Shown: positions 43,361 to 52,822 of the stretch, piece by piece
How the letters are laid out: every line of letters starts with the position of its first letter
Position numbering within the stretch: the first letter of the stretch is position 1
Origin: Actinomycetota bacterium
GTDB taxonomy: Bacteria > Actinomycetota > Geothermincolia > Geothermincolales > RBG-13-55-18
Direction: 5' to 3'
NCBI GenBank assembly: GCA_016931915.1
Contig: JAFGDU010000134.1
Location: 1 to 60,171, forward strand
Length of the DNA: 60,171 nucleotides
Program-made: the position numbers and the translations under genes
The notes under the pieces: generated by a model
The model's input: only the letters and a program-made list of their open reading frames with translations
Databases searched by the model: none
Told to the model about the DNA's origin: nothing

Positions 43361-44877
43361 TCTTTCACCAACCTGACCTCGATGGATATTATGTCTACCT
43401 CCTCGCCCCTGGAAACCAGGCCCGGTGCCGTCAGCAGCAGCTGCAGCGTATTTCCTCCCACCTCCAGTCCTCTCAGGTCAAAGAACAACTCGCGCACGTA
43501 GCCTCCATCGCGATAGTCAGGCAGCGCGTAGTCTGCGAGTATGTACCGGATATCCTCCAGGGGCAGGGCCTGAGAGTACGGAACGGAACTCGGGATGAGC
43601 AGCGATTCCTCGGAAACGCCGAAAGAGGACCCAGGGGCGTTCAGGAGCAGGTCCGGGTTCGAGATGGTTATCTCCTTGATTCCGGGCGGAAGGTCTTCGG
43701 TGAACGGTTCGGCCACTTTGTCGACGCTGACAAGCGGCTCCCCATCGACGATGAGGTCCTGCATCGATTCGGGGTGCCAGGTTTCGGCAGCTAGGATGCC
43801 CGCCGCCGTATACAGCGATACAGGTCCCGATACCCCCAACCCGTAGAGTTGGTCCTGGACCATGAAGACGCTGTCCATGAAGGAGAAGTGCCGGCTGGAA
43901 ACGTGGATGTCCTTGAAGAGGACGTCCATGCCGCATTCCCATACGATCCTGTAAAACCCATCGCCCAGACCGTCCAGCGTAAGGTCCACCTCCTGAGGGG
44001 GCGAGGCCTGGTCGCTTGCCGTAGGGTCGCCGTCGTCCTCGACCTGGTGCTGGAATATGCATTCGTTCTCATCGAAGACCTTGACCGCGATCGCGTCCTC
44101 GTCGTTATAGATATTCAGGTCGTGCTTGGTGAACTCCAGGTCCAGGTAGCCTTCCGCGACATAGACATATGCCGCGTGGGTCCCCCGCAAGCTCAACGGG
44201 ACATAGGTGCCGTTCTCTCCTACCTGCCCCGTTCCTCTATACAGGGGCAACCGATCGTAGTAGTACGTGGACAGGTCAGGCGGCGATATCCAGCTGGTCC
44301 CCTGCTCGATAGATGCAGTGGTCTCCGCAAGGAATTGCCCCACGGACGAGAAGCCCGGCTCCTTCTGGAACAGGATGAGGTCGTCCTCCTGTGTCGCTTT
44401 CCACTCCAGCGCGTTCAAGGAGCGGTTGTGCACCGGCTCGATATCGAGCCACGGCGATGACCCGCTGGTGATCCCGAACAACAACTCCTCCGGGTCCCCC
44501 CTGTACTCCACCGCTATCTCGGCCCGGTCGAAATGCTGGTACGGCACCTTCAAGGAGAACACGATCTGGTCACTTGCCATGCGCGTACCATCAATGACGA
44601 AGCGCCTTCCGTAATCGTAGCTCCCTAAAAGGTAGTACGAATTCAGCTCGTTTGCCTCCTTATCCTCCACTTCCATCAAAATATCGTAGTCCAGCTCGGC
44701 CCCGAAGGGCGCCAGGTTCAGGAAGAGGAAGAGCACCAGGAGCGCTATGACGGCAAGGGCGGCGATCAGCCTGATGGCCCGCCTTATGCCGGGCCATGCG
44801 GACCCGCTCTGGCCGTCGGGCCCCTCCGCCCGCCTGTCGGGCGAGGACTCGCGTTGTAGACGGGAGTTTTCATCCAT
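43357..44877 (-). CDS. Unrecognised single-pass protein with large extracytoplasmic domain
   Basis: A 506-residue protein: a charged cytoplasmic N-terminus of about 30 residues, one membrane helix (about 37-56), then a 450-residue outer part that is strand-rich and acidic, with no motif I can name. Repeated short strands such as YVYVAEGYLDLEFTKHDLNI and FYRIVWECGMDVLFKDIHV suggest beta-sandwich, carbohydrate-binding-like domains. The start at 44877 follows GAGGGG by seven bases, so a TTG at 44892 is less likely. It follows the multi-pass transferase by 11 bases and is coupled to the 92-residue protein. Confidence 0.75.
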   Translation of the reverse strand: MDENSRLQRESSPDRRAEGPDGQSGSAWPGIRRAIRLIAALAVIALLVLFLFLNLAPFGAELDYDILMEVEDKEANELNSYYLLGSYDYGRRFVIDGTRMASDQIVFSLKVPYQHFDRAEIAVEYRGDPEELLFGITSGSSPWLDIEPVHNRSLNALEWKATQEDDLILFQKEPGFSSVGQFLAETTASIEQGTSWISPPDLSTYYYDRLPLYRGTGQVGENGTYVPLSLRGTHAAYVYVAEGYLDLEFTKHDLNIYNDEDAIAVKVFDENECIFQHQVEDDGDPTASDQASPPQEVDLTLDGLGDGFYRIVWECGMDVLFKDIHVSSRHFSFMDSVFMVQDQLYGLGVSGPVSLYTAAGILAAETWHPESMQDLIVDGEPLVSVDKVAEPFTEDLPPGIKEITISNPDLLLNAPGSSFGVSEESLLIPSSVPYSQALPLEDIRYILADYALPDYRDGGYVRELFFDLRGLEVGGNTLQLLLTAPGLVSRGEEVDIISIEVRLVKE

Positions 44878-44888
44878 GCCATCACCCC

Positions 44889-46556
44889 TCAAGTACCTGC
44901 CCCGTAAAAGGGCAGGACGGACGGCGCCATTGTGCCGTTCCCAGCGTCGGTCTCATCCGCCGTTTTCCACTCCAGCCTGTATATATCGGGGCTTCTTCCG
45001 CCCCGGGTGAATTCTATTTCGTGGCTGACCGGGGTGAGGGCGAAATCGCCGCTCAAGGCCTCCAGGTCCTTCACGGTCAGTATGCCGCGATCGGGGCTGG
45101 AGAGCACGTAGATCTCTACGCCGGACTCGAGCAGGTCCGTCAGTATCTCCGCGGCCTTATCCTCCCTCTCCTCCTCCGTGATATTCGCGGGCACGAATAC
45201 CGTGCGCGATATTATCATCTTCTCGAACCAGCTGTCCGCTAGGTCAACGACGATCGTCTCCTCCGGGAGTGAACCCACGAAGTCGTCTACCGCCTTCCGG
45301 CTCTCCATGTAATCGTGGGTATAGGAGAGACCGAATTCCACGTTATGCAGCAGGTATAGAGACGTGATGATATGGGTCGCGATCACCAGGACCGTTACGA
45401 GTGTCAACGTGTAGCGCCTCCAGTTCAGGCGGCCGAGAAATCTGGCCACGAACAAGCCCGCGAAAAGGGAGAGGGCCGCGAAGAGTGGTAGAAAGTACCT
45501 GGTATAGCTGGAGGCCATCCAATATCTTCCATAACCCCAGAACTGGCTGTTGTTGCCGTAATAGTAGAATACGAGGACCCCGATGAGGGCGAAGAGAAGG
45601 ACGTATACGCTGCGCTCGTTCTTTGCCGCGTACACGAGGCCGAGTACGCCGAGGACGGTGAGGAGGGGCGCGATGCTGTACAGGTACATGTCCCCGTTGT
45701 TGAACAGCACCCCGAACCCCCTGAAGCGGGCCGGATACTTGACCATGTACTCCGATGCCGTCTCCCCCGCCTTTTCCGGGATACCGAAAAGGCTCCCGGT
45801 GGTGGCGTTGTTGAGTATGAGGATCAAGCCCCCTAATGCCCCCAGCAACACGACTGCATATATCACGTATTTCAGGCGCAGTTTCCTCCAGCTTCTGAGA
45901 GCCGGCAGCATCGCCAGGACCGCCAGGATCACGAACTCGTAACGGATCCAGATGCTGGCGGCGAAGAAGGCCGCAGCCAGCAGGTAATAGCGCAGCCTGT
46001 CCGGCTCCGAGACGGCCATGACGACGAAATAGATGCCCCCCAGGGAGAACGAGAGGGCGGGGATATTCGAGAACAGCATGTTGCTCCAGTAGACGTACGC
46101 CGAGGAAAAACCGAGAAAGACAGCCGATAGCAGCGCCGTCTTGATCCCATACAGCTTTCGCACCGTGAGGTAGAAGAAGAAGAGCCCCATGAGGGCAACA
46201 AAGCTGATGATGAAGAAGGGACCCCTGTAACCGAAAAGGTTCCCCGTACATACCAGGAAGAAGATGCCGGGGGAATAGGGGGCCCTTATCCTCTCGCCCT
46301 CCCCCGCCTCACTCACGTAGTCGTCCATGCCCGGCACGAAGGCGTCCGTCTCGAATTCCTGGTTCAAGGGGCTCTGGTACCACAGGTGGCCGGTTTCCAG
46401 CAGGACGTTGGAAAAGACGTAGACCCTCTTGTCGTCGGGATGCAGCGTCCAGCGTCCCCTGGAGAGATTCAGGTAGTTATAGAGGAAAAAGAACGACAGG
46501 AAAATAAGGACGAGCGCAAGTATCTCGCGCCTCGGTCCACGTGCCGTCTCAAACAT
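44889..46556 (-). CDS. Multi-pass membrane glycosyltransferase-like protein (GT-C type)
   Basis: A 555-residue protein with about 11 membrane helices and a soluble C-terminal domain of about 130 residues. The first loop holds HPDDKRVYVFSN, an acidic pair at the position where GT-C enzymes (ArnT, PMT, GT39/GT83 type) place their catalytic Asp. Such enzymes take sugars from polyprenyl-phosphate donors outside the membrane. It overlaps the upstream GT4 gene by eight bases and is followed by the unknown exported protein. The sugar and acceptor are unknown. Confidence 0.8.
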   Translation of the reverse strand: MFETARGPRREILALVLIFLSFFFLYNYLNLSRGRWTLHPDDKRVYVFSNVLLETGHLWYQSPLNQEFETDAFVPGMDDYVSEAGEGERIRAPYSPGIFFLVCTGNLFGYRGPFFIISFVALMGLFFFYLTVRKLYGIKTALLSAVFLGFSSAYVYWSNMLFSNIPALSFSLGGIYFVVMAVSEPDRLRYYLLAAAFFAASIWIRYEFVILAVLAMLPALRSWRKLRLKYVIYAVVLLGALGGLILILNNATTGSLFGIPEKAGETASEYMVKYPARFRGFGVLFNNGDMYLYSIAPLLTVLGVLGLVYAAKNERSVYVLLFALIGVLVFYYYGNNSQFWGYGRYWMASSYTRYFLPLFAALSLFAGLFVARFLGRLNWRRYTLTLVTVLVIATHIITSLYLLHNVEFGLSYTHDYMESRKAVDDFVGSLPEETIVVDLADSWFEKMIISRTVFVPANITEEEREDKAAEILTDLLESGVEIYVLSSPDRGILTVKDLEALSGDFALTPVSHEIEFTRGGRSPDIYRLEWKTADETDAGNGTMAPSVLPFYGAGT

Positions 46557-47643
46557 CTAGCTCCCTCTCGTAAACGTCGATAAACCGTGCCGATACCGTA
46601 CTCCAGTCGAAGCTGTCTTCCGCAGCCGACCGCAACGATCTTCCGATCGCCCCCCTCCCTTCGTCATCCTGCAGCAGGGAGATAATCTTCGCCGCCAGCG
46701 CGTGGACGTCGCCGGGTTCGATCAACAGGTCATCGTGCTCTTCCGGTATGACGTCGATTATTCCCGGAGCACGGCTGGCGACGACGGGCGTGCCGCAGGC
46801 CATGGCCTCCAGGCACACGATCCCGAAACCCTCGAAACGGGATGGCAGGCAGAACAGGGATACACGATTATACCAGCGCGGCAGCTCCTCTTCGCCCACC
46901 TTTCCGAGAAAATCGACGTTGGCCCCCAGGCCCAGTTCATCTACCCTATCCTGCAGCTCCACCCGGAGCTCTCCTTCTCCGGCTATGAAGAGCTTGAACC
47001 CCGGCACCTCTTCCCTTACGAGGCTGCAGGCCTCCAGCATGTGCGGGATCCCCTTCCTTTCGCAGAGACGGCCCACGAAAAGCATGCTGTTCTCGAGCCT
47101 TTCGACCTCCAGGGGCTTGAAGACGGATGTGTCAACGCCCACCGGTATAACGGTGATCCTGCTCTCCGGTATCCCGTAATCCTCGACGAGGCTCTCCATG
47201 GTGGTGCTGGAGATGGCGACGATATGCCGAGCCATGCGGTAGCCGGTTCGTTCCATGCGGGCGAGGGCGTGATATACCTTCTTCCCCAGGTACTTCAGCT
47301 GCTGCCTGTAGGTATGGTTGGCGACATATAGTACCGGTATTGCGGGGTCCCTCAGCAGCATGACCCCACCCGGACCGCCATAGACCTGCAGCGCATCCAG
47401 GCCGAGGGAGGATACCAGCCCTTTCAATCCCTGGTTAGCTCTGAGCGAGAAATGCAGGGCGGCCGCCCTGGATGAATCCTTTGCCGCTAGACGGGTATGG
47501 CCGTCCAGTTGGTTGCTGCAGCTGGAGACGGCCCTAAGGTCCAGTCTGGGGTCCGCGCCGAGCCTCCCATAGAGGTTATAGGCCTCCACGCCCTGTCCCC
47601 CCTTGGGGGGATAAAAATCATAGCTGAGAAAACCGATTCTCAT
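46549..47643 (-). CDS. Glycosyltransferase family 4
   Basis: A 364-residue GT-B enzyme. The N-terminal half opens MRIGFLSYDFYPPKGGQGVE. The donor half has SMLFVGRLCERKGIPHMLEA and the retaining-GT4 motif SRFEGFGIVCLEAMACGTPVV (E-x7-E). First gene of the four-gene coupled module that ends with the 92-residue membrane protein. Confidence 0.93.
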   Translation of the reverse strand: MRIGFLSYDFYPPKGGQGVEAYNLYGRLGADPRLDLRAVSSCSNQLDGHTRLAAKDSSRAAALHFSLRANQGLKGLVSSLGLDALQVYGGPGGVMLLRDPAIPVLYVANHTYRQQLKYLGKKVYHALARMERTGYRMARHIVAISSTTMESLVEDYGIPESRITVIPVGVDTSVFKPLEVERLENSMLFVGRLCERKGIPHMLEACSLVREEVPGFKLFIAGEGELRVELQDRVDELGLGANVDFLGKVGEEELPRWYNRVSLFCLPSRFEGFGIVCLEAMACGTPVVASRAPGIIDVIPEEHDDLLIEPGDVHALAAKIISLLQDDEGRGAIGRSLRSAAEDSFDWSTVSARFIDVYERELDV

Positions 47644-47988
47644 ATCACAGTACTTCCTGTGCCGGATTACTCGATACCGTCTCGTTTATCCGGGAATCCC
47701 GCTCCAGCGTCCTCCGGGTAGCCGGGAAGGCGACCCCCTTATAGTGAGGGTTATCTCGTTCCACCGGTTCCCCTCAAGCCGTATGCGAAAAGACATATGG
47801 GCAATTATAGCACCGCCCCATCTGCCGTTGATTAGCCGCGCGATCTTGTTTATCTTGAGAATATCGGCAGCGTGCGGAGCGGCAAGATGCCAGGGCTTAT
47901 ACCGCATCGGTATGCCGCAGTCTCGAGGCGCCCGGTATCGGGCTTGCGTGGCGGAGAAAGACCGGCTGCGGGAGATTAAGACGGGAGC
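47644..47988. other. Intergenic gap between divergent glycosyltransferases
   Basis: 345 bases with no supported gene. It must hold promoters for both flanking genes; I see no strong -35/-10 pair, repeat or hairpin with a T tract. Confidence 0.5.
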
Positions 47989-49152
47989 ATGAAGGTATTA
48001 TTCGTTTCCACCCTGGGGACCGCATACAGGGGCGGCGGGAACATATCCTCCTCGCTGTTGGCCGCCTCCTTGCGAGACCATGGGATCGACGTCGTGTCCG
48101 AATTCATCAGGAAACAGGAACCCAGGACCCTGCTCGACAGGATGCTCAACCTTGTTCCCGAGGGCTTCTTCAATACACAGACCCCGTTCCTCGACCTTCT
48201 CATCGCCCGGCGGATCCGGCAACATGTCCGGGAGCACCGTCCTGATATAGTGGACATACAGGACCGGTTCTCGGCAACGGCGGCATCGAGATATGACCTG
48301 GGTCCGGTCGCAAAAGTCTTCACGGTCATCGATGACCTCTCCAGGACACAGCTCGAGGCATCGTTCCGCTCCTGGAAGCTCTTCTTGCTCGACCTCAAGA
48401 GAAGGGCCGTTCTGAGGCGTTTGAAGCTGGAAAAGCATATAATCACCAACAGCCAACACACCAAGGACGTCCTGGTGGAGCAAGGAGTATCTGCCGAGAA
48501 CATCTCCGTCTTCTATCGCTCCCTGCCCCCACAAGAATGGTACTCCCATGATCCCGGGGAGGCAGGGGTCCCGGCCAGGCAAGAAGATTCCCCGGTTAGG
48601 TTCCTGGTGCCAGGAAGAATAACCAGGGAAAAGGGCGTCATGGAGATAGTTGCGTGCATTACGGAGCTCGACCGCGAGGGACTCGGGGATCGCTTCGAGG
48701 TGCTGATCGTCGGCAGGGGCCCGCTCGAGAAATGGGTCGTGGACGAGAAGCAGCGAAGAGGCCTGAAAAACCTGGCAATATACGGTCCCGTACCCATACA
48801 GGAGATGTACGAACACTACCGCTACGCAAACGCGGTCCTGATGCCGGTATTGTACGACGAACCCTTCGGCAGAGTCGCACTGGAAGCACTCCTGTTGGGT
48901 AAGCCGCTGCTGGTCAGGCCGGGAGGGGGCGTCAGGGAGATCGTCAACGGTCTGGAGGGAGGGTGCATCTTCGTCACAGACAAGCACCAGCTCCAGCAGG
49001 CCATGAGAGATATCATAACGCGCCCCGAGGTCCTGGAAGAGATGGCAGCTTATCTGAAGCGGAACGCGGGCACGATCAAGGGCCGCTTCCACCGCGAGAT
49101 ATTATACGTAGAATACGAGAGATATTACCGCGACTTGCTCTTGAACGCATGA
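47989..49152 (+). CDS. Glycosyltransferase family 4
   Basis: A 387-residue GT-B enzyme: MKVLFVSTLGTAYRGGGNIS at the start, RFLVPGRITREKGVMEIVAC in the donor half, and DEPFGRVALEALLLGKPLL as the E-x7-E motif. First of three plus-strand genes (GT4, asparagine synthetase-like, flippase), each separated by 100-230 bases. No strong ribosome-binding site at a usual distance; GGGAG lies 14 bases upstream. Confidence 0.92.
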   Translation: MKVLFVSTLGTAYRGGGNISSSLLAASLRDHGIDVVSEFIRKQEPRTLLDRMLNLVPEGFFNTQTPFLDLLIARRIRQHVREHRPDIVDIQDRFSATAASRYDLGPVAKVFTVIDDLSRTQLEASFRSWKLFLLDLKRRAVLRRLKLEKHIITNSQHTKDVLVEQGVSAENISVFYRSLPPQEWYSHDPGEAGVPARQEDSPVRFLVPGRITREKGVMEIVACITELDREGLGDRFEVLIVGRGPLEKWVVDEKQRRGLKNLAIYGPVPIQEMYEHYRYANAVLMPVLYDEPFGRVALEALLLGKPLLVRPGGGVREIVNGLEGGCIFVTDKHQLQQAMRDIITRPEVLEEMAAYLKRNAGTIKGRFHREILYVEYERYYRDLLLNA

Positions 49153-49383
49153 TATCCACACGCGTATGCTTTCCAGGGCACGCTTCGCTCACAGCCGGTC
49201 ACTTGCGGCTCAAGCCGTAACCCTGCTGTATATACAGCATGGATTGGGGTAATATAATTGCTTGAGTTGGGACGGTGTCAGAATGCTTTCGGGATGTTAC
49301 GATGGTCTGCACCCCAGGAAAGACAGGTTGAAATTACCGCCTGAGCGGCCACAAGAGCAGGCGCCTTAAAGATCGGATCGGAT

Positions 49384-51249
49384 ATGAGCGGAATAGCCGG
49401 CTATCTGGGCCCTAGCGTTGCAGAACTGGATACCGAGGCCATCTACCGGACGCTTTCTTTCACCGGACATGAGCGCCTGGACTCCGTTACCGAAAACAAC
49501 TTTCTCGGCTTTGCCGTCTCACACGAAGCCGACATCATCCAGCCACACGCGGCCCGCGAGAGGGATGGTATAAGCGTTCTCCTGGATGGATACGTCAACC
49601 AGGTCGATGGGAAGAACCTTTTGCCTTCCCGTTCCGGGGAGGCTCTGCGAATCATCGCCGAGCTGTACAGGGATGACGGTCACGATTTCGCCCGCAGGCT
49701 CAACGGCTCCTTCGCCCTCGCCGTCTACGATGACCGTGACAAGAGCCTGATAATAGTCACCGACCGCCTCACATCGCGCCCCCTGAACTTCATCCGGACG
49801 GAGGAGTCCGTCGTGTTCTCCTCCAGATTGGAACCCTTCAACGCCATGGGCATTTCGCCGACCCAGAGACTGAACCTGGAGGGCTTGATCGAGTTCCTCG
49901 TTTTCGCGAGAACATTGAATTCCGGCATGTGGACGGGCCAGGAGAGGGTGCCGCCCGCCACCGTCCTCGCCTTTCGCGACGGGAAGACCGAAGAACACTC
50001 CTACTGGAAGTTCAAGTTTGCTTACGGGAAGGCAAGGAAGGCTAAAGATGAGGACGTAAGGAAACTTGCCGCCGCCCTGCAGGAAGCCTGCGGCCGCGCC
50101 GTCGATGGCTTTGATTCCATAGGCCTTCTCTTGAGCGGCGGATTCGACTCGCGCGCTCTTCTAGCCTGCCTTCCGGAAAGCACCATATGTTATACGTCCT
50201 GTGATTATCTGAACTTCGAGACGCGGGTGGCCGCCAAGGCCGCAAAGATCAAGGGGTGCCCCCACCGTTTGCTCAAGAGAACTCCCCACCATTACCTGGA
50301 TATCCTGCCCGAGGCCGCACGTATCAACGAGGGCGCCATGGAATATCATCACGTGCACCTGGTCAACCTGACCTCCCGCATGCAGGAGGTTTCCCGGGGA
50401 GTTATGTTGCATGGCCTGGGGCTTGACTTCATCTTGAGGGGACATTATCTCCCCAGATCCTCCTGGAAAGTGGCGGGCAGACGGTTCCAACCCGCCATCC
50501 TCAAGGATTACGGGTCCCTTGCGGAAGTGGCGGATTTTCTGCTTGGTGTTGAATCGGTGCGGCCCGATGCGGTGGACTTCCTGGTACCATCTTTGAGCAA
50601 CGATTATCGTGATTACCCACGCCAGGTCATACGAGATTTTGTGGAGAAGAGCGCAGATTGCATCGTAAGGCCAATCGATATTACTGAGCTCTTCGTATTC
50701 AGGGATCTCTCCCGGTGGCTGACCTTCCCCTTGGTCGAATGCTTACGCCAGTATTTCCCGGAGAGATGGGTCGCCGTGGACAACTCCCTGGTGGATATCG
50801 CGCTGACAACCCCCCCGGAAACCAGGTTCGATTCGAGGCTTATCCGGCGGGCCCTCGAGTTGATCGATCCACGCATGACGCGCATCCCGAACTCAAATAC
50901 ATTCCTGCCCATCCGCGCCGGGAGCCTGCTCAATGCGACCCACCGTCTCCCCGTCTATCTCTACGACCACCTCTACGTGCCGGTGGCCGCGAGGACTTGG
51001 CATAAGAACCTACCGCGATGGATGATGACCACTGGTCCATGGCACAGCCTGGGCTACTTCTGGCGCGACGGACCCATTGCCGCACACCTCGAGGAACTTC
51101 TCTGCGATCAAGGTGCAATGCGCGACGGGGTGATCGATGCTGCTGCGGTCAAGGGCTATATCGACAGGTTCAGGCGCGGTGAGGTCCGTTCTGCCCATCC
51201 TCTCGAGCGTGTGATCACCTTCCTCGAATGGAGGAAGGCATGCCCCTGA
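49384..51249 (+). CDS. Asparagine-synthetase-like protein lacking the glutaminase Cys
   Basis: A 621-residue protein with both AsnB domains: an N-terminal class II amidotransferase fold (1-200) and a C-terminal ATP-pyrophosphatase domain (SGGFDSR at 251-257). The nucleophile that must be Cys2 in glutamine-dependent AsnB is Ser (MSGIAGYLG; codon AGC at 49387-49389), so ammonia release from glutamine is unlikely. Beta-lactam synthetases and some glycan-locus homologs have a similar loss. It could adenylate a carboxylate and join an amine, for instance to amidate a uronic acid or amino sugar. Inside the glycan locus. Confidence 0.85.
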   Translation: MSGIAGYLGPSVAELDTEAIYRTLSFTGHERLDSVTENNFLGFAVSHEADIIQPHAARERDGISVLLDGYVNQVDGKNLLPSRSGEALRIIAELYRDDGHDFARRLNGSFALAVYDDRDKSLIIVTDRLTSRPLNFIRTEESVVFSSRLEPFNAMGISPTQRLNLEGLIEFLVFARTLNSGMWTGQERVPPATVLAFRDGKTEEHSYWKFKFAYGKARKAKDEDVRKLAAALQEACGRAVDGFDSIGLLLSGGFDSRALLACLPESTICYTSCDYLNFETRVAAKAAKIKGCPHRLLKRTPHHYLDILPEAARINEGAMEYHHVHLVNLTSRMQEVSRGVMLHGLGLDFILRGHYLPRSSWKVAGRRFQPAILKDYGSLAEVADFLLGVESVRPDAVDFLVPSLSNDYRDYPRQVIRDFVEKSADCIVRPIDITELFVFRDLSRWLTFPLVECLRQYFPERWVAVDNSLVDIALTTPPETRFDSRLIRRALELIDPRMTRIPNSNTFLPIRAGSLLNATHRLPVYLYDHLYVPVAARTWHKNLPRWMMTTGPWHSLGYFWRDGPIAAHLEELLCDQGAMRDGVIDAAAVKGYIDRFRRGEVRSAHPLERVITFLEWRKACP

Positions 51250-51347
51250 ACGGACTGCATCTTGTGGAAATAGTCACGGCATAAGGATATAGTCATTAGG
51301 AATCTAGCCTTATACTTTAACCATCGAGGCAGGCAGGGGATGCGGAG

Positions 51348-52802
51348 ATGACTTCTTCCCTCAAGAGCAGGGCTGCTTCCGGGGTAAAATGGACGACGGT
51401 CTCCACAGCGGTTTCCACGACCATGCAGTACCTGAAGATCGCCGTCCTCGCACGCCTTCTGAGCACCTCCGACTTCGGCCTCATGGGCATGACCCTGGTT
51501 ATCATAAACCTCGCCTACTACATGGTGGACCTGGGAATAAGCGGGGCCATCATCTACCGGCAGGATTCTACTGACGAAGAGCTCTCCACTCTGTACTGGA
51601 TAAACCTCCTGTTTGGGTCGGCGCTTTTTCTCCTGGCAGTCCTCTGCTCTCCTCTAGTTGTGGCTTTTTTCCACGAACCGGCCCTGTACAGCCTCATCTT
51701 CATATCCGCCTTCAATTTCCTCCTCTTCCCAGCGGGGCTGCAGTTCGGGGTACTGATGCAGAAGGAGCTGCAGTTCAAGCGGCTGGCGCTGGTGGAGATC
51801 ACCTCCTCCACCTTTGGAGCGGCAGTCGCAATCATACTGGCCATCGCGGGGGCGGGCGTCTATTCCCTGGTCTTCGGGTACCTGGCGGAGACCACCATGA
51901 GATCGATCGTGCTCATCATCATCGGCTGGTCGCACTGGCACCCGGGCCTGCATTTCCGGGCGAGAGACGCAAAGAGGTACCTCTCCTTCGGGCTGTTCCA
52001 GGTCGGGGACCGCATAACTACATACCTGGCGAGCAATGTGGATTACATCTGGATCGGGCGCTTTCTGGGACCGGAGCTGCTCGGTATCTACACCCTGGTC
52101 TACAACCTCATCGTCAATCCAATTACCAGGATCAATCCGATCATAACCAAGGTCGCTTTCCCCGTGTTCGCGAAAAAGCAGGACGACAAGGAGGCCCTGC
52201 AGCGCGGTTATGGCGAGATAAGCAGGCTCCTGGCCTTCCTCGTCTTTCCAATCCTCATCGGGATCTCCATCACCTCTCCCGTGTTCATACCCATCATATT
52301 CGGCTCCAAGTGGCTACCGGCCGTGCCTCTCCTGCAGGTGATGGTTATCATGGGCCTTTTCAAGACCCTGTTCAACCCCATAGGCTCGGTCATCTATGCC
52401 CGGGGTAGAGCGGGCCTGGGGTTTGCCATCGCCTCGGCTATGGCCATCACCAATACCGTGGTCTTCTGGTTCGCCGCCAGGCAGGGATTGACGGTTCTGT
52501 CGTGGTCGTGGGTCGCTGTCAGTTGTTTTTACTACCTGCTCTCGCTGTTCATCCTGCACAAGGAGATCGGCCTTAAATACCGGAAATACTCTGCGTCATT
52601 GTGGTCCCCGCTCGTTTTTAATGCCGTTATGGCGGGGGTGACGTACTTGCTTTACCTCCTCCTTGAGCCGGTCATGGGAGGAACGGTCTTATTCCTGGTT
52701 CTGTTGATACTGGCGGGGGCGATCATCTACGGCTCGCTTATCCTGCTCTTCCAGCGCGATTATCTCCTCGAGAACTTCAAGCTGCTGCTGGGGAGAAGCT
52801 AG
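51348..52802 (+). CDS. Wzx-type polysaccharide flippase
   Basis: A 484-residue protein with 12 to 14 membrane helices of the MOP superfamily, close to the WzxC/PST group. The N-terminal SGVKWTTVSTAVSTTMQYLK and LLSTSDFGLMGMTLVIINLA segments are typical. It should move lipid-linked glycan units to the outer face of the membrane. The start lies right after a GGGGATGCGGAG purine run. It is convergent with the next GT4 (20-base gap). Confidence 0.92.
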   Translation: MTSSLKSRAASGVKWTTVSTAVSTTMQYLKIAVLARLLSTSDFGLMGMTLVIINLAYYMVDLGISGAIIYRQDSTDEELSTLYWINLLFGSALFLLAVLCSPLVVAFFHEPALYSLIFISAFNFLLFPAGLQFGVLMQKELQFKRLALVEITSSTFGAAVAIILAIAGAGVYSLVFGYLAETTMRSIVLIIIGWSHWHPGLHFRARDAKRYLSFGLFQVGDRITTYLASNVDYIWIGRFLGPELLGIYTLVYNLIVNPITRINPIITKVAFPVFAKKQDDKEALQRGYGEISRLLAFLVFPILIGISITSPVFIPIIFGSKWLPAVPLLQVMVIMGLFKTLFNPIGSVIYARGRAGLGFAIASAMAITNTVVFWFAARQGLTVLSWSWVAVSCFYYLLSLFILHKEIGLKYRKYSASLWSPLVFNAVMAGVTYLLYLLLEPVMGGTVLFLVLLILAGAIIYGSLILLFQRDYLLENFKLLLGRS

Positions 52803-52822
52803 GGCCGTATGGGCCGGCCGGC

